In this document: positions 36,667 to 47,019 of the stretch, piece after piece
How positions within the stretch are numbered: the first letter of the stretch is position 1
How the letters are laid out: each line of letters begins with the position of its first letter
Assembly (NCBI RefSeq): GCF_040436345.1
Contig: NC_133232.1
Coordinates: forward strand, 26,938,315 to 27,002,314
Direction: 5' to 3'
Origin: Pagrus major
Lineage: Eukaryota > Chordata > Actinopteri > Spariformes > Sparidae
DNA: 64,000 nucleotides
Position numbers and translations under genes: made by a program
The notes under the pieces: generated by a model
Seen by the model: only the letters and a program-made list of their open reading frames with translations
The model's database searches: none
Told to the model about the DNA's origin: nothing

Positions 36667-37504
36667 TCACAAGCCAAACACACTCCTCACGTGCAGGCCA
36701 GATTAATAATTTCCATTTAAATCGTAGTGTGAGTAGATAAGGGCCGTGATACCAGAGTGGTTGAAAAACATTCAGAGGGATTTCCCATGTCAGAGATAGC
36801 TTAATTTTAAGTGAACATTCAGTCAGAGTTTAGACTTTTTGATGCTTTATTCATGTCATAAACTCATCATCACATTAAATAACTACATCCTCCAACAAAC
36901 CCAAAACTTTATGATAGTTGAGCTGTAAAAAAAATCAACTCTGATTTATATTTTGGGTGTGATTGCAGAGAGAATGTTTAATTTGAAGAAAGTGAAATAA
37001 ATAAATAATTCACACTTTTAATTTAGTGTATAAAGTCTCTAAATACGAAGCCCTGATGAATAATTTAAAAGATATTATTATGCTTTTTTTCCCCTTTCCT
37101 TCACTGTTTCATATAAAGTAGGTTCTCATGCATGAAAAAGATCTTGAACGTTAAAAAGCTCCTCTCTCCCACAGAAAACACTGCTCCTGAAACGCCTCGT
37201 CAGTACTCTTGCCTTTAATTCTGTGACTTTGTGACATCACTCTATGTCACCATGTCACACATTTGCATAATTTCTGCCTACTATTTTAAACACCTGATTA
37301 TTTCATACAAAATGTTTCACTATCTTAAAGTGAGAAAATATAGCTTTAGCTGAATAGCAGTCACTGTCGTAACAAATGAAAATATAGCTAAAATGTTACA
37401 CAGCAATATCTATCTAATGTTTGCTAACATTAGCCACCGAAAGCTACGAGTCACACCAGACAGAGTAAGGCCGTAGCTACAAAACCTGAGTGTCCTGAGC
37501 TGAG

Positions 37505-37791
37505 GTTATGTTTACTACCTCTGCCAAGGAGCTTAAGTTTCCACCCGTCTGTTTATTTGTTGGTTTGTCAGCATGATTACACAAAAACTACAAAACTAAT
37601 TTCAACTAAACTTGGATGGAGGATGGGTCTCAGCCCAGAATAAACCACAATCACTTTTGATGCAATCCAAATAAAAACCTGGATCTAGCGAATTTAAATG
37701 TTTTATTTGATTTTGGATTAGGCTTGATTCAATTAAAGGGGGCTGTTGAGCCTTAGTGAAGGTATGCACTCTACTAAGTGCCATTCTAGTT
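37505..37791. mobile_element. Teleost interspersed repeat
   Basis: It begins GTTATGTTTACTACCTCTGC and ends GGTATGCACTCTACTAAGTG followed by CCATTCTAGT. Both ends match a fish repeat I remember. No coding capacity. Flanking 36665-37500 holds no gene I can support. Confidence 0.5.
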
Positions 37792-37902
37792 GCTTATTAA
37801 TTCAGCTTTTCATTTGTAAAAGGAAGAATGTGTTATTTCTTCTTCCAAAATTCACATAATCTTCTTTAAATAATATAATTTATACTTATTTATATAAATG
37901 AT

Positions 37903-39771
37903 CTATTTCACATGTGAAGTCCTGATGAGAATGAGCAGTGAAACACCAACACAGAGAAACATAACATAAATGTTCACAGGGCTGGTGGTGGCATAAAGCA
38001 TACCATCACACATGTAATGCAGCAGCAGAAGAAAGCAGGACAGAAGAAAAGACAAACAGTGACACAGCGGGGACACAGAAACGGAGATACACCACAGCAG
38101 GACTTTGAGCAACCAGAGGAACATCTGGAGGAGGTGCAGGAGCAACCAAACAGTCCAGAACAACAGACATCCCAACAACCACAGAGCTTTGAATGGAAGA
38201 AAGACATCAGCATCCTAAAAGACAGAGAAAGACACAGAGAGAGGCTCTTTTTGTCTTATATCAGGACGTTTTGAGTGTTTTACTGAGTGTTGGTTCATGT
38301 GGACTTACATAGTCTTGTACATCAGCACCGTCCTTTCCAACTGATCCCAAAGAAACAAAACGTGAAACGTGTGAAAAAAGGATTTCATGTTTCATAAAGA
38401 AGATATCGGTCATAAACTGAAACTTTACACTACTTTACACTTCTACTCCTTTACATTTCAGAGGTAAATAATGTACATTTTACTCCCCTATAACAGCTTT
38501 AGTAATTAGCTGGACCTAAAAACATTACGTTGGGCCACTTTCACTAAGATTTCGCAGAACTCCTTTTCATGCATGTTGCAGCTCTTCTTTAAGTTGTTGT
38601 ACATAAAGAAAATGTGGCTATTCAGCACATTCATGATAAACATCGATGTTTTTCACTTACCGAGGAGAGTTAAAGCCAGAAACAGCCCACAGGTCATCAG
38701 AAGCCATTTCTCTCTGTGTCTGTTGCTTCTCTGTGGTTCAACCTACAGCGTGTTTATACCAAGAGACATGCAAATTATTCACATTTTTTATATACTTATT
38801 ACAATCAACTCATAACAAAACTGTTAATGTAATGACGTAGAAGGTTCAACGAGATCTTCACAAGCAGGGGTGGATGTCACATACACATGTAGGCCTGCTG
38901 CTACTGATGCAAAACTACTTTAAATGAGCATTTCAGGGATTTGTTTTTAGCTTTATACCTTTTGTTATTGTTATTATTATATTATCATGCCTTATTAAAC
39001 TGGAGTATAATGTGTTAATAGTAGCTATAGGAGTGCTAATATTGTCGTGCAAAATATAAAATTAGTAGATTGATGTTAATAGTACAGGTATTATGATCCC
39101 AGAAGTAGTTTCATCCATGCCTTTAAAGGGACACTATGTAGTTTTGGAGATATTTATGGATATTTATCTTTTCCATAACTGAATGAACAACAAAAACAAC
39201 AAGTCTACAACAACAAAATAAGGTCCCAGAACACTGTTTGAAGCTAGAAAGGTGGCAGGGTCCGCCAAATATAAACAAAGTAAAACAGTATGAAACTGTG
39301 TTGTCCTTTAGGGTCAGTTTGTTTATTCAGTTTATTTAATCATGAAAAAAAAGAGAGTTTGTTTATTTAGCTTGTTAAGGCATAAACCCCCCAAAACTAC
39401 GTAATGCACCTTTAAGCTAATTTCACACTGCCAGATTTAACTGGTCATAATCTGCTGGTGACAGTCGCCACCCAGAGGCCTGTTCTGATAATAACATCAG
39501 CGGTGGTGTTAAAACTTTTAGTTCAGACACCATCAGTGTGTAAGTCAGCAGAAGAGCTTTAACTTCAACTCACCTTTGAAACATGTGAAAACAAATTGCC
39601 CTCTGCTGACTTCTCCGAGATGCTAATGATGTGAGCCAGACGGCGGTGGTCCTTGAACTCATCACAGCTGCTGGATGAATGTGGAAAAAGATCATCATCA
39701 TCATCATCACCACCAGCATCATAGGAGCCCCTCAGGTCGTTCAGACAGCAGAGTGAACAGCGGCCGCTCAT
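37903..39771 (-). CDS. Unrecognised hydrophobic membrane/secreted protein (tentative)
   Basis: I do not recognise a family. Four candidate minus-strand exons have matching phases: 39771-39574 (66 codons, MSGRCSLCCLNDL, an Asp run, ...FSHVSK; donor AAG|GTGAGT), 38742-38661 (ends GLFLALTLL; donor G|GTAAGT), 38340-38309 (VGKDGADVQDY; donor TAT|GTAAGT) and 38214-37903 (DADVFLPFKALWLL..., stop TAG; acceptor CTGTCTTTTAG). The sum is 624 nt, 207 aa. Alternatively, transcription starts at a TATA-like box (38784-38794) and translation at 38697 (MTCGLFLALTLL), giving a signal-peptide protein. The last exon is almost wholly hydrophobic (Leu/Trp/Cys), with possibly three membrane segments. The opposite strand of that exon also has an ORF, rich in Gln/Glu, so strand and reality are uncertain. 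Confidence 0.3.
39122..39415. mobile_element. MITE-like element
   Basis: The left end TTTAAAGGGACACTATGTAG and the right end (complement TTAAAGGTGCATTACGTAG) are inverted copies. It is AT-rich and noncoding. A partial relative in the opposite orientation is at about 46350-46430 (CCTGCCACCTTTC, CAAACAGTGTTCTGGG). Confidence 0.65.
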
Positions 39772-39904
39772 TATTACTGCTGTGGAGCGTCCAGTAGAGA
39801 CCGAGCGACTGAGCAGGTTTATCCTCTGTGTGCCAACAGGGAAGTGAAACCACTCCCTGTGCAGTGTTGCCTTTGATGCTATTGTCTTCATTCTCAGTTT
39901 CAAA

Positions 39905-42860
39905 CTTTAAGTGCTTTTGGCTTCCTCTGCTTGTACTCAGAGTTATCAGAGTAATTTAGAAACATATTCATTATTTTATAATGAGGCTGATTTGCACAGC
40001 ATGCTGCAGAAACTTGTGTTGGATAAGAAAGAGCAGGAGAAAGTGACTTGATGTTGAAAAGCTTGACCAACACAACTGAGGGATTTAAACATGTTTTCAA
40101 CTTCATGTTAGTTTCAGATGTATTCACTTTTTACCATAACCATGGGACTGGCTCATGTTATGTATCACAGAGCACAGCCTGAGGTCAGGTCTCTGTTGGT
40201 TATGTTGTCTCGGCCCAAAATAAGAGCTCCCATCTGGGTTGTCTCTGTTCTCCTAGCAACATCGTCTCATAATGTCCACTGGGGGAATTCCTAAAAACAG
40301 CTCGTTACTGGGAGATTGCTGGAGAGCGAGCAGACAGTTCAGTTTTGTTGTATGCAAAAAGTCAAACGTCTCGTCTTAGCCCGTTGTCTTAACGAGTTGC
40401 AGCCTGAAAGTGACAGCTCTGTTCCAACTTGCTGATAGTGATGTCTATAAACTGTGGTACTGACAACTACTGCCCCCTGCTGATGCAGCAAGTTCCCTTC
40501 TGCTCAAAAATGTTTCTCTTCTTCTTCCTACTGTTTGACATCAGATGAATGTTTTCTCATTCATCTGCTGCAGGCCTACATGCATGGTTTGTGATGGGGA
40601 CATCTGTTCTCTACGCTTCTTTATTTCTTATAAAAGGAGAAGAAGTAGATTTCCTTTCACAGATTGTAACAAGATAATTAAACTTTTTTTGTGAAAAGAA
40701 CATATCAGATACAAATTATTATTAAGTTAAGTTAGAGCAGTTTATATACCTGGAGGCGACCTTTAACTCGTGATATTCAGCGGGAGAAACTCAGGTGCAA
40801 CTAATAACATTAATGGAGACTATTAAATTCAGGCCACTGAAATAAACACTTATTAACACTTCTCCACTCTGCCTGAAGCTCTTCTTGAGTTTTTTCCTTT
40901 TTGTCAAAGTTTTTTCTCATCCATATTGAGAATCAAAGGATAGAGCATGTTTTTTTGTTGTACTGACTGTGATGCTCTCTGGGGAAATTTAAAAAAAATT
41001 TGGCTCCACAGTTGAAGGCTCTTAATTAATGAAAAGGTTTTGCTCTAACCTTTTAAATTACAGACACAGCAGCGGTGGAATGTAACTAAGTACATTTACT
41101 CAAGTATTTCCTTCTCATACCGCTGTCTTTCTTTCTTTTACATCACTACATCTCAGAGGGAAATACAATACTTTTACTCCACTGACAGCTACAGTAACTA
41201 ATTTACATATTAAGATTTTTGCACATTCAAAATATGAAAAATGTACAAGTGGAGCTGAAACGATAAGTCAATTAATCGACTATATTGATGAATTTATGTT
41301 ACAACTTCACAACTGTAAGGTTTTCAAGGTGCAATATGTAAAAAATTGAGTTGAAAACATTAAAACATTGCCTATAATTATCAGCAGAATGTGAACGGAT
41401 AACAGTTTTGACGTCTACGTATTGTGTTGCAGTGATAAGTAGTGAAGTTAGCATGCTAACCAGCTAGCCACAGCCCGTCCCGATCCAAAGCTTTACAAAG
41501 CTTCTGAGCCAGTGATGTAAACACCAACACTCCCCCTGTCCTCTGAGCTCCCAGCCCAGACTGCTAGCTGCAGGGCTAACTGAGCTAACTAGCTTACGAC
41601 AGCTAGCTAGCACAGTGGGCAGCAGTTAGCGGTTACTCTGGTGATATTCTGCCACCCATTTGTTTTTAAGTATAAATTCAACAGGTTGCCAGTTCTTTCA
41701 TATTGCACCTTTAACTTTTTTTTAATTTAAATTAATTTGCAGTCATTTTGAGATTTGGACTGTTGGTTGGACAAAACAAATATTGCGAAGGTTTCTTTTT
41801 GAGCTCTGGGCAACTGTGAGGACTTTTCACACTATTTTCAACCAAAATAATCAATCGATTAAAGTTAATCCATTATGAAAATAAACATTAGTTGCATTCA
41901 AATACAAAATACTTCAAAATGAGCTCTACCTTAACTAACTACAGCAGCAAAAGTCCTATTTTTTCATTAATACACGAGTAATAAAAGTTTAATATAGAAT
42001 AGTGTAACAGTCACAGGGGACATTTACTTCTACTTGTAATACTCAAGTGAATTTTCCTGATGGCACTTACATTCTTTCTCTTAAGTAACATGTGCAATGC
42101 AGGACTTTTCCTTATAACAGAGTATTTTTAATGTTTAACCATCTTTAACTTAAGTAAAGGATCTGAATACTTCTTCTACCACGCGACATGTGCACACATA
42201 TATAACAAAACATTCCAGGTTCCCATACAATGAAAATGTACAACATACTGGCACATGTGAGATGTGTGCTTCTTCAATAAATATATACGCAGTAAACATT
42301 TGCCTCCATGTATCTGTTCCCTACATGCCTCCTATAGACTGATGCCAAATTGCTGGCCACAGATTTCTTTCTCAGCGGTGTTCTCTGACCCCGCCGCTCC
42401 CTCTGGCTATCTCCCATCGCCTCCTTTAATCCCTCATGCTGGAGGGGAGGCCAGGGAGACACAACACTAAGGAGAGAAAACAGTCACTGTTCTCCATCAC
42501 GGGGCCCCTAATGATGCTCCCTCTCCGCCTCTGACTGAGGAGAAAATGGCCACAGGGGTGACATGGACGGGGGATAATGCGTTGTTCTGATGAAGCTCTG
42601 AAACATCAGCGCGTGTGCCCTTTGAATCCAAATTATGTAAATAAAACACGAAAAGGTTTCAGTTTTACTTTCAAGATGTTTGTATTTGTGATATTGATAC
42701 CAGTCATGTTGTAATAATTACAATTTCAGTGAATCCAGTTGTGAAATCTTCCTGTTTTTCACTAAGAGGTTGATGCTCTTTTGCAGCCCAGTTCAGCTGT
42801 AATGACACGGAGGCCCTAAACAAGACAACAGATAAGAGAAAACCCTTTGAGAAACACATT
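39905..42860. other. Intergenic region left of the pax5-like gene
   Basis: No gene is supportable. It contains fish-repeat sequence at 41080-41200 (TGTAACTAAGTACATTTACTC), the nested elements at 41250-41895, and 42010-42190 with the same ACTTAAGTAAAGG type. The remainder is AT-rich unique sequence and may include 3' UTR of the pax5-like gene. Confidence 0.5.
41326..41714. mobile_element. MITE inserted into an older repeat
   Basis: The terminal inverted repeats are AAGGTGCAATATG at the left and CATATTGCACCTTTAA at the right. Flanks 41250-41320 and 41720-41895 read as the two halves of an older element (AACGATAAGTCAATTAATCG ... TTTGGACTGTTGGTTGGACA ... CATTAGTTGCA). Confidence 0.65.
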
Positions 42861-42867
42861 AAAGCGG

Positions 42868-45279
42868 TCATAAGTGATAATATTTTGGTGCCGACTGACC
42901 TAAGAGGTCTGGATTATGATTAGCTGGCAGGCCGGGGTAAAAGGTGAGGCTGGAGACGGAGGTGAGGCACGGGTCAGACCATCTCCAGGCGTCATTACAG
43001 GAGCACGGCTGGTCGTGGTAGCAAGAGACGTCCCCTCCTGGAAAAAAAAAAACATTTCCTGTCGCAGGTTCATGTTTATTTCTCCTCCTACCTCCATCCT
43101 CCTACTGCAACCGTCACTTGTTCTAATTAGTAGAATGACAAAATCCATGCATGTGTGTCTACACAGATATTTGTCTGTGTAATCTCCCATTCTAATGGCT
43201 GCCGTGATGGAGGGGTGGAGGTGTAAGCAGGCCTGTAATGAGAGGCTGAGGTGAGGGGGAGGCAGGGAGGAACAGAGAGCCTGCTGGCTGAGAGGACAGA
43301 AGCCTGGGGCGGCGAGGTGGATCTCCTGCAGCGGAGGTTGTTTCATGCAGAGTAATATTAACACAGGACCACCGGCTTTACTCATCAGTCTGCTGCGTGG
43401 TCTGTTACTGTAGCACACTGTAATCTGTGTGTCTGCTCTGCACAGACATCCATCTGCACAACATGATTAATAAGAACTTCATTTTCATTTTATTCATGAT
43501 TTTAATCTACTGTGGAGTCTTACATTTTGTTTTAAAAGAAATGGAGACAGATCAGCGTTTTGCTCCTCTATAGGACTTTACTGACTGTTAATGTCTTTGC
43601 ATTCAAAGTCCTACTGAGGTTTTAGGATGAAGCTTTAAATGTAAAGCTTTTTTATCCTCAATTCAATAAAGGGATTCATCAAGGATGTCTTTTATTAAAT
43701 CAGCTGTCTTAAATGAACATAACTCAGTTTTGTCAGCATAAATACATTCACTTTTACAAACATACATAAGCACATGCATGCACATGTACATGTTTTTGAA
43801 AGACTAGACGCCAATAATTATGGACTAAAGCTGAATATTTTGTCAAATAAAAAGATGCTGTCGGATGTTTTTTTCAAGAAACTTCAACTTTACAACAATC
43901 TCGAGTTATTGGAAATGTTTAGATTGCAAGCTTGAGAAACAATCATACGCCTCCACCGTTACAATCTAATTTGGATAAAAGGTAAATACTCATAATAGTG
44001 CTGCCTAATCTTTACCTGCACCTTTAAACTTTTAAACTATTTGGCAGAGCGCTACTTTTGCCTCAGCGTAATTTTCTTGATATAAGTCGGGCGCTTCAGA
44101 AACTCCCGGAAAAAACAATGAAACAGAAAAATGTGGATGTAGAGTCACTGACGTCATACCATAGGTTTTTAAATAATAACATTAATAACATAATAACAAC
44201 ACATTTCGTTACCTTCCTTACGTTTGCTGCTGCATCTCCTGATTCCCAGGATCCCACTGATGGAATAGGAGGACTCAGAGGAATAGGCTGTTCCCGTGGC
44301 AACAGATGATGCTGATGACGCTGCAGGGGTCAAAGGTCAGCGTCAGGAAACATTAGAGAAAGACAGATAGATCTAGATAGAGTAGAATAACTTACCAACT
44401 TCACAGGAGTCAGACTGCACTTTGTTTCTGATGATCCTGCAGAGACACAGAGGGAACTCACTCAGCGCTCACGTTCAGGACTTGTGTTGTCAAGCACATA
44501 CAGATTAACTTGAGGTCATCAGTACCTGTTGATGGAGCTGATGCTGGGCACGCTGTCCTGGTCACACACTCGCTCCAGCAGCAGCCTGTCTCGGATCTCC
44601 CAGGCGAACATGGAGGGGTTGGCGTGTTTCAGATCCACGATCGTTTGCACAACTCTGGGAGTGGCCACTTTGGGCTTAGAGCCTCCGATCACTCCTGGCC
44701 TGATGCTTCCTGTCTCATTGTACCTGCATCCGCAATGTTGACATCTGTCAGTTTTTCCTGATTGTTATAGAAGTTGGAATAAAGTGAAGTAAAGCCATTG
44801 AAAGACCAAGAAAACCACATGGTCTTGAAATAAATTATTTCTGAATAATGCATGCTGGGATCTGGGAACGGTGCATTAAATGAAATTATGAATAGTTAGG
44901 CAACATGGAAATAAATATGACGCATTTATACATTTAAATTAATGTCTATATACATTTCCAAATGACTTTTGAGAGGCAGATAGTTTTCATGTGTGAACAT
45001 CTCAACACTCTGGATACAGATTATTGTAATTACAGGCGACACGTCGTTAAAATGCGCACAGGTCTCTTACCTGGCCAGTATTTTGCTGACACAGCCGTGG
45101 CTCACGCGCAGCCGGCGGGAGATCTCGCAGGGACGCACGCCCCGCTGCGCGAGCTCCACGATGCGCTGTCTCACCGCGTGCGGTAACGGGCGTCCGTTAA
45201 TGAAGACACCGCCGAGCTGGTTCACCCCGCCGTGCCCCGCGCCCCGGAGCGGAGCCAACAAGCAGCGATCAAAAGACAT
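42868..45279 (-). CDS. pax5: Divergent Pax2/5/8-class transcription factor (pax5-like)
   Basis: DNA-binding regulator; PAX5 directs B-cell and midbrain-hindbrain fates. Exons, in transcript order: 45279-45071, 44723-44526, 44436-44396, 44320-44213, and terminal 43037-42868. The paired domain is complete: [82 protein letters not shown]. Exon 44320 carries the octapeptide YSISGILG then KRKEG, identical to remembered PAX5 at the octapeptide. The terminal exon ([10 protein letters not shown] ... YYHL) parallels the Pax2/5/8 C-terminus (YND-WRF-NP). Exon 44213 ends and exon 43037 starts in matching phase, giving a 241-aa protein if joined directly. I find no exons for the partial homeodomain or transactivation region. 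The neighbours zcchc7 and rnf38 match the human PAX5 locus. The paired domain is far less conserved than expected for a main pax5, so a fast-evolving duplicate or pax8 relative is possible. Confidence 0.75.
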
Positions 45280-45842
45280 GTCTGCAGCCCAGCATCGAAG
45301 ACGACGTGCTGGTAAAAGGAGAGGTTCAACTTCCTCCGCGTGGCTCCTCACTACTTTACTTCAAGAAACATCTACTTACTGTGCGTGACGGTGAGCGGCA
45401 CCTGTCCAAAGCGCACCTCCATCACAGACCGGCTGTCAAAAGTAACTTAACTTCTACACGGGGGTCAAACATCTCCCGCTCATTCGTAGAAAGAAAGTTT
45501 TTTTCAGAGACTACGGTTCAGTTTCGTCCTGTGCGCGCAGTGCGGAGTGACAGCAGTCTGCGTTCAGCACCTGAGCGGCGGACAGCGGCACGCGCCTCGG
45601 ATTGGACGCACGAGCACGTGTGCACGCGCTCCATTATCTCTTTGCTTTTTTTTTGTGGTAAAGGCGTTACGAGTCATTTCACGTGACCAGAGCAGGAGTT
45701 CAGAAAGACAAAAGTCACTGGTTCCCACAAGGCAACCCCGGAAAACACAGGTGTAGAAAATAATATATACATTCATTTGATTTTTCATCCCGCTGTGTGG
45801 AAGCCCATTTAAAAAAATGTTTAAAAGAAATGCCAATGGTAA

Positions 45843-46060
45843 ATCGCGATTATGAGATAAAGTCATTCATATGAAATACAAAGTGTAATTATGGAATAAA
45901 AAAATCAGAATTATGAGATAAAAAGTTGAAATTATGAGGTGAAAAGTAAACAAGTGGGTCAAAAGTCATAAAAAATGAGATAAAAAAGTTGAAATTATGT
46001 GATAAAAAGTCATAAATATGAAATAAAAACTATAATAATGAGACATAAAGTTGAAATTTT
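45843..46060. repeat. Degenerate AT-rich minisatellite
   Basis: Repeated variants of TTATGAGATAAAAAGTTGAAA and AAAAGTCATAAATATGA, roughly 20-25 bp per unit, between the pax5-like and zcchc7 starts. Confidence 0.75.
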
Positions 46061-46174
46061 GCATAATATGTACTTACTGATCCACCATCACCACGCTGAG
46101 GCGCGCCACAGAGACAGGTGTGTGAGGTGCAGGTTGATTGGCAGTGGACCAAACCACTGTGGCATATGGACGGA

Positions 46175-46192
46175 GGGGGGGGGGGGGGGGGG
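46175..46192. repeat. Poly-G tract
   Basis: 18 consecutive G on the plus strand. It could form a quadruplex or be length-variable. Confidence 0.95.
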
Positions 46193-46459
46193 AACCAATC
46201 TTTTCGCATATTTAAATAGCACAAGTGTTTTCATTGTATGTTATCATATTTGTAGAGGTTATTGAAGGGGGGTCCCAGTGGTACCTACCTGAAAAATCAC
46301 AATGATAACTTCTCATTAAAATCACCAATCTTAAATAAAATGTTTAGACCCTGCCACCTTTCCCAGCTTCAAACAGTGTTCTGGGGACAGCTTGTTTGTT
46401 CACTAATGGAAAAGATAAATATTTCTGAGTTTGTTTAATTACCTCGTTAATATTTTAAA

Positions 46460-47019
46460 CATTAAAAACCTGAGTCTCAAACCTGAAGTCAAACTCCGCG
46501 TTTGTTTAAACGCTGGCATCAGTTTTGGTTGACCCACAGTTTATCTCCCGGAAACGCCGGTCCAGCGCTTCAAACATGTAAACAAGAGAAGAAGTAACGA
46601 CCCTGTTAGTTGTATGGAGGGAAAATTTAATAGTTAGTATTTCGTGAAGTTAAAACCAACATAAAGTGAACTTTAAAAGCGGTAAGCGCCCATCTAGTGC
46701 CTCTATAAACCTGATTTCAGCTGGCTGCTTCCGGTAGTTTAGCGACATTAAGTGCCTCGGCTACTGCAGAGCTAACAGTTAGCATTAGCATAGCGCTGAT
46801 GTTAACCCACGTGTCATTGTGTTTTGAATGTTTACATGGCAACCTCATAATAACATATGATAGAAATAAGTACACCAGTCGGGCAGTTTAGTGTCTGCCT
46901 GCAGTCAGTAAGAAAGAGGTTGTGGCGAGTTAAATGAGCCATTAGCCACCGCTGCTCGATAGCAGCGCAGTGAGCCGTCGTCGGGTGGTGCTGTTCAGCT
47001 GCTCTTCTCAGGTCGTGCT
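46460..47019 (+). promoter_or_regulatory. zcchc7: zcchc7 promoter / 5' UTR region
   Basis: Moderately GC-rich, with GCTAACAGTTAGCATTAGC near 46771 and no TATA box. It lies between the divergent pax5-like (start 45279) and zcchc7 (start 47020) genes. Precise start sites are not visible. Confidence 0.4.

Noticed and set aside
38017-38274. Plus-strand Gln/Glu-rich ORF (85 codons)
   Set aside because: No good flanking splice signals or family match. The minus strand of the same segment has a strong acceptor and phase-compatible upstream exons, though neither strand is proven.
43160-43345. Pro/Ser-rich minus-strand stretch with a CTGCAG acceptor, candidate pax5-like transactivation exon
   Set aside because: The phase would fit, but no acceptable donor occurs before an in-frame stop, so I left it out of the model.
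44043-44110. Possible pax5-like homeodomain remnant on the minus strand (REFLKRPTY)
   Set aside because: The resemblance to the RVFERxxY block is short, stops lie just upstream in frame, and the putative acceptor is weak.
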